Source: Phymatolithon calcareum (taxonomy: Eukaryota > Rhodophyta > Florideophyceae > Hapalidiales). From it: a stretch of DNA of 64,000 bases. The notes beneath the pieces are model-generated. The model was not told the origin of the DNA and did no database searches. It saw only the letters and a program-made list of their open reading frames with translations. Location: contig OZ345368.1 in assembly GCA_977006965.1 (NCBI GenBank), positions 1,798,001 to 1,862,000 on the forward strand, given 5' to 3'. Both the position numbers and the translations under genes were made by a program. This document shows positions 43,616-55,510 of this stretch, one piece after another (within the stretch, counting starts at the first letter, position 1; each line of letters opens with the position of its first letter).

Positions 43616-46600
43616 TCCAGACAAGTTTCAGTTCTGGACAGAGGGCCGTTTCTGACCTATGTCCAATGTCAAGGGATCCAAACCCATTGATAGACACCGG
43701 CTGTGGTCGAAATGTTGGTGGTGTTCGTTCAGCCGCCGCTTTATGCATCGCTTTGAACATTCCTCTTGAACTACATCCGCTTGATTGTGAACCATTTTAC
43801 CACGGATATGGCATGAATTGCAGTGATGCAAAAATTGTCTTCGCTCTGTGGAAGCTACCGTTTGTTGATCTCAATGGCACTCGCTTTGAAATGCCATTCT
43901 ATTTTGTTTCTGGAGATGGACTACTTCTTGTCGGAAATGACGCTCTATATCAATCCGATCTTATCAACAGCAAAGAAGTCCTAATTATTCCCCCCAATGT
44001 TGCAAAACTCTCTTCTGTGCAACTTACTCTGCCAATCTATAACGTCGAAGTGGACGGAGTAGTTCGCACATTTTTTATGGTCGTTCCGTCTCAGAAGAAG
44101 TCTTTTTCGCACTATTTGTCCTCAGTGAAATCATTTCACGCATCAATCGCCCGGCTCGATACGTCAAAATATAATGAAGGGCTATATTGCAAATGGTTCG
44201 CCTGTAAGCTTCACCTTTTTAATCATTTCTCCTTGCCGGACATGATTCTCATTTTTCAGCAAACGAGTATATTGACACATCCATTACGGCAAGCATTGGA
44301 GATGGCGATTCAAAAATGCACCAGTTGCAAAACTACTGGGAGACCAAGCAGTGCGAAGAAAGTGTCATTCGACAAGCTTCTTCGTACGTTCAACGACCAC
44401 GTACAGATTGACTTCTTATTCATCCAAAAACTTAGTGGAAATCCAATTCTTCACGCCAGGGACAAGGCGACTGGATATTCTGAAACAAGCCTTCTTTCCT
44501 CCAAGGATATGGATATTGCGTCTGAAGTCTTTCTAAAATTGTGGGTTAATTCCCATGGACCTCCTCGGATTGTTTCCCCTGATCCGGAATTTAAAAACTC
44601 AACCTTCATTGGAGCTCTTGAATCATGCGGAACAAGATTTGAGCCTCGTCCTCCTCGACGTCACAACAAAATCGGTATCGTCGAGGCAAGGCATAATAGT
44701 CTTCGTCTTCTCGTCCAGCGATTGACGAAAGACGCAGAGCGTTTTAAGGCTCTACATGGCATTCCAATTCCATACTCTGCTATTCTCTGGAAAGCTAAAT
44801 TACTTGGCAATGTATTGCGCGGAAATTCAAAACTCAGCACCTTTGAACTTGCTCGAGGATATCACCCTTCTATTGCTGGTTTGCCTCAAACCGCAGCGTC
44901 GAAGGAAATATTCGATGCACATCAAGAACAAATGGCTCGGAGAGCCATATCTCGCATGCTTTCCTCGAGAGCCCCGAGCTTGGGCAAGAAAAATCTTGCA
45001 CCAAAAGGTACACATGTATACTATGTCGTTAAAGGGAATAAGCAAGGAATATGGAAAATCGGATTTGTTGCTGACGCGAAGAAGACTTGGTTGAGGTATC
45101 TCGAAATTCTAAGGGCTCTGGTCAGAAGATTCACGTAGCATAAGAAGACATTCGTATTGTACCTTCTACGTCCTTACTGTACGAGATGGAAAATATCGAG
45201 CTCGACCTCAATCAAGAGAATGATGACTTGCGACCCCTTCCTATGTCAATTTCAACACCAGCTTCATCATCAGCTACTCATCATTCAGAAGAAGCTGTGA
45301 TCTGGGCTAGTCATCCACTCTCGCGGTCTCTCTTCTCGAAATCAGTTCGTTCGAAGAGTTTCGATGGACATTCTTTCGATATCGATTCGCCGACATCTAA
45401 TGACTCACCCGGAAAAGATATCGGAGAATACTCGTTCAGGCCTCCATCGAAACTTCCTCTTGAATTACCTTCTAGTGAGGACAAAATTCTCGAAAAGGTC
45501 AAGGATATTATTGGGGATAATCCTGCGACAGAGTTTCAATTACAATTTGTTCCTCATTGGCTGCTAAAGAAGGCTATGGATGTCGAGAAGGAGAAGTACA
45601 AAAAATCTGTCGAAGTGGTCTCAATCAGAGACATACCGCGTTCTGCCAATGTCATTTCGTCTCATCACTTTTTCACGCTGAAAAAGGATGAACATGCTAG
45701 GAAGTTCAAGCTGAAATGCTGAATGGTCCCTCATGGAAATCATGATTCTATGAAGGATATACTTCGATCTGATTCGTCTACTGCTCAGTTTCCAGTCATA
45801 GAACTGTACTATCGATGGCTGCTTTACATCGGCTCCAACTCGCTAAAATCGACATATCCGGTGCTTATTTCCAAGCTAAGGACATAGAGCGAGACATCTA
45901 TGTGAGGCCTCCATCATCTTGGGTAACATATTCTGGTGAGCAACGGAAGCTACTAAAGCCTGCATATGGTTTGGTCGATTCTGGAAGGCTATGGCAGCTC
46001 GACGTAGAAGGATGGATGCTTTCCTCCCAGAAGCTTGAATAGATTCCTGGTTTTCCGCAGCTATTCGTACTGCGAGAGTCGAAACGTCGTCCAGATCTTT
46101 TCATTGCTAAGGTTGTCGACGACTTCCTTCTGGCTGGAAATCCATCTCAAATACACCGGTTCCACGATGCTTTATCCGCGGAGTACAAAGTTGGATTATT
46201 TAATCCCCATCCTCCTTTTGTCTTCAATCGTCTACGAATTGATGTCAACGCCAATGGCGACATTCGACCATCAATGGAAGAGTTCATGGAGACTATAAAG
46301 CCTCTTGACATTTCTCGTCTGAGGCGCAAGCAAAACAATGATAAGGCCAGTTCAGACGAAATTACAAGCTTTCTTTCTGTTACCGGTAAGCTTAACTTTC
46401 TTGGCTATGGTGTTTTGCCTGTCGCTGGATTTGTGGCAAGCCATTATCATCAAAGGATAAGTAGATTAACCGTGGCTGATATGCGAGAATTGAACTTCAC
46501 TCTTAAAGAAGTGCAGAGCCTGCAGCCGATCTTGTTTTATCCAGTTCCGCCTTTGAGCTTCAAAGCGAAATATCTTGCCTTCTCAGACGCCTCTCAAGGA

Positions 46601-47085
46601 CGCTACTCATATGGTCAAACGGGATATATTTCAGGACTCTTCTTCCAAACCTATACCATGTTTTGGACTGGCACAGCTCAAATCAAAGTAGTATCTCCTT
46701 TTCTTCTATTGGGTGCGAAATAATCGCTGCAGCAGCTTCTGCCGACCGTGCCAGTTCTATGGTACAGAGCATCCGCACTCTTCATGATGCTCACTATTCG
46801 CTTCCTTTGGTGCTCACAGTGGACTCGCTTGGACTTTATTCGACCATCACCACGCTCCACGAAGGCAAAGACTATCGTCTGCGCCCAACTGTCGCTCGTT
46901 TACGTTATTCATTTGAATCGGGGGAAATCAGCACGTTACAATGGATTTCTGGTTCCAGGCACATCGCTGATGCCTTGATCAAGCGCAACATAGCAATGTA
47001 CCGGACCCTCAATCAAGTTTGCTCCACTGGGAAAATTGAATCCAATCTATTCGAAACTTCCAAACGAGCTTTATCCCAAGACTAG
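43579..47085 (+). pseudogene. Copia-2 pol (protease, integrase, RT, RNase H), multiply broken
   Basis: Protease has DTG in PLIDTGCG near 43690. Integrase core has aspartates in VQIDFLF and SPDPEF and glutamate in GIVEARHN (about 44400-44690). RT begins near 45600; its catalytic box is VVDD (46112-46123) where YVDD is usual. RNase H runs about 46570-46990 (FSDASQGRYS, AAAASADRASS, HIADALIKR). Breaks include a frame change and stop near 45100-45142, TGA 45720-45722, a shift before 45815, TAG 46040-46042 and a shift near 46720. The element cannot make its own Pol as it stands. Confidence 0.85.
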
Positions 47086-47186
47086 CTATAGTCTATATTT
47101 CGTTTCTACTACTTCCCTTGCCAGCTAGGCAATAAGTCTACCGCATGCAACGCATCTCAAGGTAAATTCGTATCCTCTTGACTCAA

Positions 47187-48418
47187 TCAGGACCTTGTGT
47201 TACTCCCACTGTTCCTGGCTTCCAACCGCTTCCTCTTCTGCGACGCAGATAATCCTCTTCGTGCCCGTTTGCTCGAAGAAGAATAGACATTTACCTTGCG
47301 GCACTCGACAACCGCCTCAAGCCGCACACTCTCCCCGAAACAGGCACTAAGGGCTTCAGCTGACAACTTCAGTGGTTTTGTTTCCATGCTGTCGTAAATC
47401 TTGCGTCTATCTGCGTCAACACATATCAAGTGATCAACGCCGGGATATCCGCGCAGTCTAACGAGACAGGCCCCTTCATCGAGTGCAATACCCAATGCAC
47501 GTCAAAGTTTTTCTTCTCGCTTCCGTCGTACTCGCGGAATTTATCCAGACTGACAAAACCAATAATACTTTTAACCCACTTTTGTAAGTCTTTGAGGTTT
47601 CGTGCAGATGGATAAGGACGAGCGTTAGCTACAATGTTCGCTCGCTCAACCCCATCCTTAACAAACACACTGTTCGCTAACGCTCCCAGTGTGCATGGAA
47701 TATGCCGATTTGCAGCGAACACGTGCCCATCAGTGTAATAATGTCGAGCACTACGGGACGAACGCCTAAATCCTGGTCCGCTAAGCACGCGTGTTTGCCC
47801 CGGATGCGTGAAGCACCAGTAATCAACTGAACCAAGAATTTGGTCCTTGGTTTTTCCTGGTTGCTGCATCGGGTGCACATCATCGAAAGTCGCGCTTGAG
47901 CCTGCTGTCGCTGCTCCAAGGGACGTGTTGTTCATCGTGAACAAAAGAAGCGGATACCAACGTTTGTATTCCTCGACACCATACAAACAGCCGGTTTCAA
48001 AACCTCGAGACGGATCGGTTCTTTCGCAATATTTCACGTACCGCACATCCCACCGATCGGTATCTAGAGAGTTTGTCATCTCCAGCTTGATCGCCTCGGT
48101 TAAGCCCCATCGACGGGCAGTGATCACATCCAGCTTTAGATTGGGACGGGCGTCACACCACGCCTTCACACTTTTCCCAACCAAATCTAAAAATCTATCT
48201 CCGTTCATCCACACGACATTTTGTACGTGTTTGAACTTAATCCTGTACGGCTCGGATGATCGGAAAGAGCTCCCAGCGCGGATGTACTACACTGCCTCGT
48301 ACTCTCGGCGTGCGTACGTATCTAGACCGGTGATATTTCGCGCCGCCTTTGACGCCAACGTCTTGCGTGGCGCCCTTCCACCGGTACTCTTGGCGGCCGT
48401 TTGCTTAGTGTGAACCAT
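47187..48418 (-). pseudogene. Antisense accessory gene in Copia-2: histone H3 tail mimic plus putative cysteine-peptidase-like domain
   Basis: Read on the minus strand from an ATG at 48418. The first residues are MVHTKQTAAKSTGGRAPRK, followed by TLASKAARNIT, which matches the histone H3 N-terminal tail ([20 protein letters not shown]...) through about position 28, with R8 to A, K14 to R and K27 to N. The H3 histone fold does not follow. A TAG (48289-48287) interrupts at codon 44; the same frame then runs 262 codons (48214-47426). That part ends in a block with PCTLGALANS (Cys codon at 47695-47693) and, after a frameshift near 47500, VDHLICVDADRRKIYD (His at 47432-47430), a spacing reminiscent of papain-like peptidases. 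It sits between pol and the 3' LTR, opposite in orientation. Tail match is clear; peptidase is a guess. Confidence 0.7.
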
Positions 48419-48764
48419 CAGAGTGGACAAATGTGAGGCTGGCGGTATCACAAAACGAGCAAGGTTCTAGCTAGGTGCACTCCAGATGTTGCACGAGTAG
48501 CCGGCCAGCACACTTGCTCAATTTTGTTTCAACCACCTGCGTCGGACAATTTTTCCAGACACACTTCGCAATTTATCGCTCAGGCCCGTGTATGCTGCTT
48601 CCAGATCCTCCAATATGATTTTCCCAGTCTTCGAATTTTTCTCGTTCAGTGAATATTTCGATGAACGGGTCTTCTTGCCAAGTGAATATCCTCGTTAATT
48701 CGGGAATATGCTATCATATTTTTGACAACATGGTATGATGACACATTGTTGTCAACTGGGGGGA

Positions 48765-49098
48765 TGCTGATCATATCGATACACGTGGCATTTATCATAA
48801 GAAGATATTTTTGTATTAGTGATCATACTTCAATCTCGCGCCGACATATATACACGCGCCGAGCTTCTTGTTCAGAAGAAGCGAAGCCGAAGGGGACGCG
48901 CACACTTACCTTGCTGCTCTTTGCCCTTTTCTTTCTTGGAGTCGTGTCGGCGCATTCTGTGTGCGCCGACTATATCAATAAATACCGGAGGCTCGATCCT
49001 TTCCTCCGGGGGTTTTGTGCCGTTTTATTCGCCGCGTACGCGTGCACGTGTCATTCCCTACACTGTGCAACGTGTACAATCCTGTGCAACATACAACA
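48765..49098 (+). repeat. Copia-2 3' LTR
   Basis: 334 bp, begins TGCTGATC (one change from the 5' LTR start) and ends ACAACA. Preceded by the purine tract, followed by AAGAC. Confidence 0.9.
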
Positions 49099-49103
49099 AA
49101 GAC

Positions 49104-50410
49104 ATACAATTTTTTCGACTAAGTAGGGTAGTGAAAATGCTGCGACGGGTCCGTCTTGTTGTGTCCGCCAATAGACTGGTGACAAGACACGATTGACTGT
49201 GAAGTGCATTACGTCAGTGCGCTAAAAGTTGACGAGACGAGCTTCAGAGCGATGCGAATTTTTGGAACGTGTGAGGACATACAGTAAAAAGTAATGGACG
49301 TGTGTGCACGTGATAGGTGGAAAGCGCGAAAATTCGGATTACCTCCAGCAAACCTTTGTGCACTGCAGGCGCAATGCCCTCGTTCACCTTTATTTCCGAT
49401 TGTTTCTCTCCACAAAGCCAGTCCTGCAACGAGAACTACCGTTACATTAGCAGCTCCCAATGTTCATGCCAACAGACCTTATTTTTCCCATTAGAAACAT
49501 GCATATATGATACATTTTCACATCGCGTGAAAAGCTTCATAGAAATTGTATCAACTCAGTATGATAACCGGTTTGCGTTACTCACCCCTTAAGAACCCAC
49601 TTCCCCATCTTTGAAGCCCTCTCACTGACCGAAACAATGCTCATAAACTGGATGAAAATTTTAATTATGTCGTTTGCACCGACGGGACTGCATCCAGTTT
49701 CAAGAAAATGTCTAGAAACATGTGAAATATTTTCAAGTATGAAGTCAGCAATAGTTTCCAATGTTCGGCTCTAATCAATCATTACAGAAAAATGCTTACT
49801 GTATTTACTTCGAACATTTTCAGCTTCTCGTCGGGGCGCAACGTGAATTTTACTATATTTTTCGCATTTTCCTTTGCCGATTTTAAAAACTTTTGCTCTC
49901 GCGGCGCGAAATTTTTTGCCACCTAGACGTTCGAATTTATCAAATTTTCAGTATTTCTGTGGTAGTCTACAGCCATTTGAAACTTTTCACCGAGGTAATA
50001 AGAAATCATGAAGTCCGTTTCGAGATAATTGTCCATCTTTCTTGACGATTCTTTTTCAACATCAGAATTTCGAAAAGTGCTGTACACTCCTTATTCATCT
50101 CTTTTCTTTGATTTGTTTTGATGTTTGGATAACCTACATTCTTGGCTTTCTATAATAGTTTTCGAAATGTGAAGAACGGATCAGGAAGTGGTCTTAAATT
50201 GCGCGTTTAAGGAGCTGTCCCGATTTTCGAAGGAATCCTCTGATGAGAATTTCTAGAAAAAGTTTCCAAGGCGCGAGGACTTTTTTGCGTAGCCAATTAT
50301 GTACTGCCATAACAGAAAGTGTCCAATGAGCTTCTCGGATTCCCAAGATCATAAAAAATAAAAGTGAAAATCTAAGATGGGGATGTAGGTCCTTAACATT
50401 CCTCTGCTGT
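49104..50410. other. AT-rich spacer without recognised genes
   Basis: Only short open frames with no recognisable product on either strand. Nothing further seen. Confidence 0.5.
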
Positions 50411-51135
50411 TGATGTTCATTCTTGCACCGCAAGAGTTTTCCGCTGTAATGTTTGATGCTTAGAACAGCTATCGGGAATACACATTTCGCTCCACTGACA
50501 TTCCATCTTAGAGCCCACCCACATATAGCGCAAAATTTCGAGTTACAAAAAGTCACCGCAGTACTTTTTACGACAGTTATTAGAATGATTAGACGGCAAG
50601 TAGACTGTCAGACAGAATAGAGCCCAGGAAAACATAATTGTTCTAATTTCTGTAAAACTCTTTTTAAGCGTACGAAGGCAGCAGTTTCGGCGAGAGATGC
50701 TCAATTATAAATGCTATATCGCTGACTATCCTTTTTCCTGTTTTAAACACCGGAATAGTACCATTTCAAGTTCTTGTAATCGAAGGTTTTCCAGCAATTA
50801 AAATTTCAGTCACACTTCTTATAAAAGTCATCTAATATTTCGAAAATATTTCATTTTTGTACGAAATGTTTTCAAATAGTTTGCTTTTTGTATATAACAT
50901 GACTACTTGATCAGTATCTATAATTAAAGTGCTATATTCCATTTCTGAAATTTATGGATTGCTAAGGCACTGATTACCTAATCTACACTAATAAAAATTA
51001 AAATTTGTGTTATTTTTGTTTAGAGAATAAAATAGTGAAACGACCTACTTTGTCCAAAATTTCATTGGTGCTCTTTCAAAGTATGTTCAGCTAGTTTTCT
51101 ACTCTAAAACAGCATGTTTAACGAAAAGACTTTAC

Positions 51136-51703
51136 AAACGCGGAGCGGATGGAAATTTATCGCGATACAAAGGTTGCCTTGTTGCGCACGGCTTCAAGCA
51201 GCGCAACGGGATTGATTAAGACGATACGTTGGCCCTCGTCGTCGATTTCTACGCAGTGAGTGTCCTGTTTACGATTGCGGTACACCTCGGCGAGCATGTA
51301 CACTATCTGGACGTGAAAACGGCATTTTTAAATGGTAAGATGGACAATGAGGTGTATGCTTCCAAATATTTACAGTATCGCCGAACATGTGGAAGATGCA
51401 GTCTATCGCCTCGTGAACAGTATATATGGCCTCACTCAAGCAAGTCACTCCTGGTATAAAAGGCTAGCAAAGACATTGAAGGACATGGGCTTTGAACCAG
51501 TTGAAGTTGCTTAGTGTTTGTTCATCAAAAACATTGCCTCGGAAGGGTTTGTCAAGGTCATCGTATACGTGGACGATATCATTGTAGTCAGCAAGGACAT
51601 CGACATTGTGGAAGAGAGGAAACAAGCCCTTAGAAAGGCGTTCACCATATCCGACCTCGGACGGTTGCGTCACTTCCTAAGCATTACGTTCGAACGTAAT
51701 TAG
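51136..51703 (+). pseudogene. Copia-3 reverse transcriptase fragment
   Basis: Protein-like pieces KGCLVAHGFKQRNGID, HYLDVKTAFLNGKMDNEVY, VNSIYGLTQASHSWYKRL and VIVYVDDIIVVSKDID are standard copia RT motifs, ending SDLGRLRHFLSITFERN. A stop after NGID, a frameshift near 51380 and a TAG at 51512-51514 break the frame. Closest in style to classical plant/animal copia rather than to Copia-1 or Copia-2. Confidence 0.8.
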
Positions 51704-52414
51704 GGTACACGTATAGAATGGCCAGTCGGCTCACAGGAGTAATCGCCGCTCTGACGAAGCAGCGACCTCAGGAATACGAAAGCGATTCTTCTGTCAGCGT
51801 GTTTCTCTTGCCGCACCGCGAAGCGACGAGCGGACTGCCTTCGTTTCCGGGCGTGACCGTCTGCCTTTTTGATCCTCTTCTCCGCAGGAACACTGGAGGA
51901 TCGAATCAATTCTGGTTCTCTCACAAAAGAACGTCTTTTTCTTTACTCCCCCCTCTCTCCTTCTTTTCCCCAGGTCCCTTCTGTATCCTGGCTTTTGTAT
52001 TAATAATCCCCACCACTGTAGATTGTAATTGTGCGATATTTTGGCTTCACCCTTTCGCCACGACGCACACAACAACCAATCACTCTACCAGTACAAAACA
52101 AATGTCATTTCAGTAGCACAAACAAGTATGCCCCAAACCACAAACTCACTGACATCGAGCAGCCTGTCGTTAACATCTCACATCTCCTGCTCTGGATCTC
52201 TAATGCCCCACTGTTTCTCGTACGCAAATGCATACAAGTTGTCAATGAGTCGCGGCTGCCGCGTTTCGCGCGCACAACTTGTCACATTAGATGTGGCTCA
52301 TTCCAGGCATTCCACAACACGCTCAATGTCAATGTCGCTTATGCCCTGCATTTTACGTGTCCATGATCGGTTCGGCATGTCTAAAGCGAATGCGGCAGCG
52401 ACACCTATGGACAG

Positions 52415-53249
52415 GCATTGGGAGCAACATGTTTCACTTTATTGGAGTGAGTAGTAATAGAGTTCCATTATGTTCCAATAGTTTGCGGACAGAACCATTA
52501 TGTTGCAAAAGATTGACAACGGCCATTAGTAATGCAATAGTGTTGGTTGGTAATGGGGAGTCATTAGACATCTACGGCAAGTCTAAGAGAATTTGCTGCT
52601 CGGCATCTTCACTTAGGCGTTCAACAGTTCCGGGGCTGTCCTTGTTTGACATTGCAGTCACGACTGTACCTACGTCCCAATAGTGTCGATTCACTTTGAG
52701 GATCAAAAGAGATTCAAATAGCAATGGAGTTATCCTCTGCCGATTTTCGGCAAGTATTCCACCCGCCAGAGAGAAAAGCCTCTCGATTTGAGCCGTGGAG
52801 CCGAGAATAAAGCGCAAGTTCATATAAGACTGCACCGGTTCCTTGCGTTGACGTTTTCTTGTCTTGAATATGTCGGACATAGAAAGCGTGCTAACATCTT
52901 CATCGCGGTTCACATCCGCGCTTTGTTCGACGGTTAGCTTCAGATGCTCGCACGCAGCACGTTCGTCGTCCGTCATGTTCTCAATCTCATTTCTTTGTAT
53001 CTTGATGACACCTGATTCAAAGAGTGAGTCCGGGGAATGGACAGAAAAAAGCTTGCTATGTTCGTCGGTCAACAAGCAACCTCTACGTAATAGTCGTACT
53101 CAGATAGGATGATCTTCATTTTACAGTCAATATATGCTTCTTAGTCGGTCACGAAACATTACGTATTGCAACACCACGAACAGAACCATTACTGTTGCAT
53201 TACCAACATGTTGCATTATATTGCATTAAAAGTATGTTGCTCCCAATGC
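52415..53249. mobile_element. hAT-derived fragment with 16-bp inverted ends inside Copia-3
   Basis: Bounded by GCATTGGGAGCAACAT (52415-52430) and its exact reverse complement (53234-53249). Short ATTATGTTGCA-like motifs recur just inside both ends. It contains the hAT C-terminal ORF. No 8-bp target duplication was found, so the true ends are uncertain. Confidence 0.5.
52572..53075 (-). pseudogene. hAT transposase C-terminal fragment
   Basis: 167 codons. The part SYMNLRFILGSTAQIERLFS followed by LAGGILAENRQRITP and LFESLLILKVNRHYWD is the hAT dimerisation region. The zinc finger and catalytic core are absent, so it is a truncated relic or a domesticated fragment. It is unlike the complete hAT transposase at 17750-19915. 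Confidence 0.75.
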
Positions 53250-53339
53250 GTGCCTATGGAGGATGTGTTTGGAGCGCGTGCTGCGCTTTTGGAAGATTCG
53301 GAAACGCAGCTATCAGAAGAGACTGCGCGCAATTTCCAG

Positions 53340-53860
53340 GAAGCAGTTGGGTCCTGGGCACGGGCGGGAACGATGATGATATGGAGCTTGGTGCTTTCGC
53401 GGACAGTGATTGGGCAGCCTGTATGAAGGGCAGTAAGTCTACAACTAGGTTTATCGTGAAATTGGGAAACGCTTGCGTTGCGTGGAGCTCGCGGAAACAA
53501 ACGTGCGTTACCGTTTCGTCAACAAAGGCTGAGTTAGTCGCTCTTAGCAGAGTTTGCAAGGACGTTATCGTTATGCGCCGCCTTCTGGGAGAGCTCGGCG
53601 AGGTGCGCAAAGGGCCAACGACTCTCCTTGAGGACGACCAGGCTTGTATCAATTGGGCTGAAGAAGGTGACATGAAGCGCGGTCGTCATATCGACGTCAA
53701 GTATCATTTCGTTCGGGCATGCGTGGAAGACGGTACTGCGGAGGTGCAGTACTGCCCGACTGACAAAATGACGGCTGACATTTTAACGAAGGCTCTTGGG
53801 TCGCTGAAGTTCGCCAGCCGCCTGGATGGACTCGGCCCCATCGATTTCTCGACCTAACTT
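53340..53860 (+). pseudogene. Copia-3 RNase H fragment
   Basis: GAFADSDWAACMKGSKSTTR, WSSRKQTCVTVSSTKAELVA, DDQACINWAEEG, RGRHIDVKYHFVRACVEDG and DKMTADILTKAL are classical copia RNase H motifs. The frame is open to the stop at 53857, so the 3' end of pol is better kept than the rest. Confidence 0.85.
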
Positions 53861-54147
53861 TCTAACGGCGGCTGAGATTGCATGCGGCGCCACGACCGAA
53901 ATGGCGTGTTGATGTTTTTTCGCGCACCACAAGAGATTTCCGCTGTAAAGTGTGATGATTCCCTGACCTGGACAAGCTGTCTCCATCCACGGGGCCGTCG
54001 AGCCCGAGAGGACAAAGAGAGAGCGGAATGAGTGGTGACGATTAATCAGGACGGCGCGCATTTAGCTTCAGGTGCTATCGATAGATTACGTACTGTATTG
54101 AAAGGGTTACAGCGGGGTGATGTTTTGTCACCCGCCGTCGGCTAGAA

Positions 54148-54312
54148 AAACCGGGCGGCAAGTACTGTAGGGGTTGTCGCCCGGTGGAGAGGTCCGCATA
54201 TGGGCACGAGGCCACGGATATGCACCGAGGCGAAGCCGAGGTCTCATATCCAAGCCGAATGCCCATATGCGGACCGATCCTACCAGGCGACAACCCGCTT
54301 GTCGACCGGGTT
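54148..54312. repeat. Imperfect inverted repeat (nested hairpin)
   Basis: Arms GGGTTGTCGCC...GGTCCGCATATGGGC (54170-54204) and its complement (54261-54296), with a second inner hairpin around GAGGCGAAGCCGAGG and weaker pairing outside. No gene. Confidence 0.7.
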
Positions 54313-54685
54313 ATGATAATTTATCACGGAACATTGTACACGAGGCTTCATATGTGACCATACAACCATCAAACACGTTTACTCAATAAATGTATTGATT
54401 CGCAACAAAAAATCAAATATTAAACCAGATTGACTGTCCAATATATACGCATGTATTTTCCAGGGTGGATTTTCGGGGGCTAATGATCGCGCGTCCATTC
54501 TGTGGTCAAAAGTAATGACCAAGCAGCAAGATTTGGAATATGTACAGCTTGTGCATAGTTGCACACAAATGCGGGATTTTATGCCAGTAGTTCTGATTCA
54601 CTAACCTTTGGCCAGTGCACAAACCGCACGGATTAACGCGATAGAGACGCATAGACACTGTCAGATGATTAGCGCTCTGTAACCA

Positions 54686-55335
54686 GTGAGCACAAATTTG
54701 GTGACGTTCTCGAATACCTCGTGTCAGGGGTATACGATTACATTTAATTCACTAATTGAGAGCAACTGTGTCGTCCAAAAGACCAGTTTTGAAACGCGGG
54801 ATAAGCCAGAAAAGTCTTCTGCCGAGTATGCCATTCAGGACTCAGCAGGTTGCTTATGTACTGCTCTGGGGAGCTACATTACTGGGGAACTGCAGAACTT
54901 GAAGAACTCGCTACCTAATCCGTACATTGTTACCGTAAACATAAACGCGGGAGATATAGTACCAGAAAAGGGCGTAAAGGAGTGTGTCTGCATTTGCAGA
55001 GTGCCTTGGTTCCCATCCTGGGAAAATTTCCATGCGCCGTGTATGTAAGCTCCATGACAAACTGATCAGACATGCACACTGCGGAGTACGGCACCATTTT
55101 GGCCCGACAATTCTTTCCTTTATTTGGGCCAAATGCTGCTGTGATTCCCCGGCGCACTGTAGACAGGCACGTGGAAGAAAATTCAGAACTGTATCGTAAT
55201 GTCGAATTGATCAAACATATGATTCGGACAAATGAACACCGAAAACAGGCTTCTCGGAAGCGAAAAGTCAACTTTGGACTTCCACTTGTCCCATTTTTAT
55301 TGCGTAATAATAGTAAGCCCTCAGATGCAGTCTAA
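54686..55335 (+). CDS. Two short adjacent ORFs of unknown function
   Basis: 54686-55048 (120 codons) and 55072-55335 (87 codons) lie in succession in different frames. The second is rich in R/K near its end (EHRKQASRKRKVNFG) and reads like the C-terminus of a larger protein. No family recognised. They could be exons or remnants of one gene. Confidence 0.25.
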
Positions 55336-55510
55336 TTATAATCTGTATAATTCTGCATATTACGGCGAGCGGATGGTCTCGATGCACAGAGGGCGAAAAT
55401 GAGCTTTTCGGAGCTGAAAAGCTTATTTTGTAACTCCATTTGTCCCACCCTTATTGGAGAGAAATTTTGAACACCTAAGCAGCCCTGAATTTTAGCCTTC
55501 GAAATTGTAT

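Larger units (their letters stand above)
42007..49098 (+). mobile_element. Copia-2: Ty1/copia retrotransposon with an antisense accessory gene
   Basis: LTRs at 42007-42340 and 48765-49098, primer-binding site, gag, protease, integrase, RT and RNase H in Ty1/copia order, then 1.7 kb of additional DNA before the 3' LTR. A purine tract (ACTGGGGGGA) precedes the 3' LTR. Flanks are AAGAT (42002-42006) and AAGAC (49099-49103), a 5-bp duplication with one change. LTRs differ at about four of 334 positions by eye, yet pol is broken in many places. Confidence 0.9.
50411..54000 (+). mobile_element. Copia-3: strongly decayed Ty1/copia remnant
   Basis: Pieces of a second copia lineage occur in order: RT (about 51136-51703), a short connector (HDRFGMSKANAAATPMD, about 52350-52415) and RNase H (about 53340-53857). 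Candidate LTR starts at 50411 and 53907 share about 60 bp beginning TGTTGATGTT with roughly three quarters identity. Gag, protease and integrase are not seen. Unrelated DNA lies at about 51710-52340, and a hAT fragment at 52415-53249. Confidence 0.6.

Noticed and set aside
48287-48418. A genuine histone H3 gene at the H3-tail sequence
   Set aside because: The match stops near residue 28; no H3 alpha-N or histone-fold sequence follows, and a different domain continues in the same frame.
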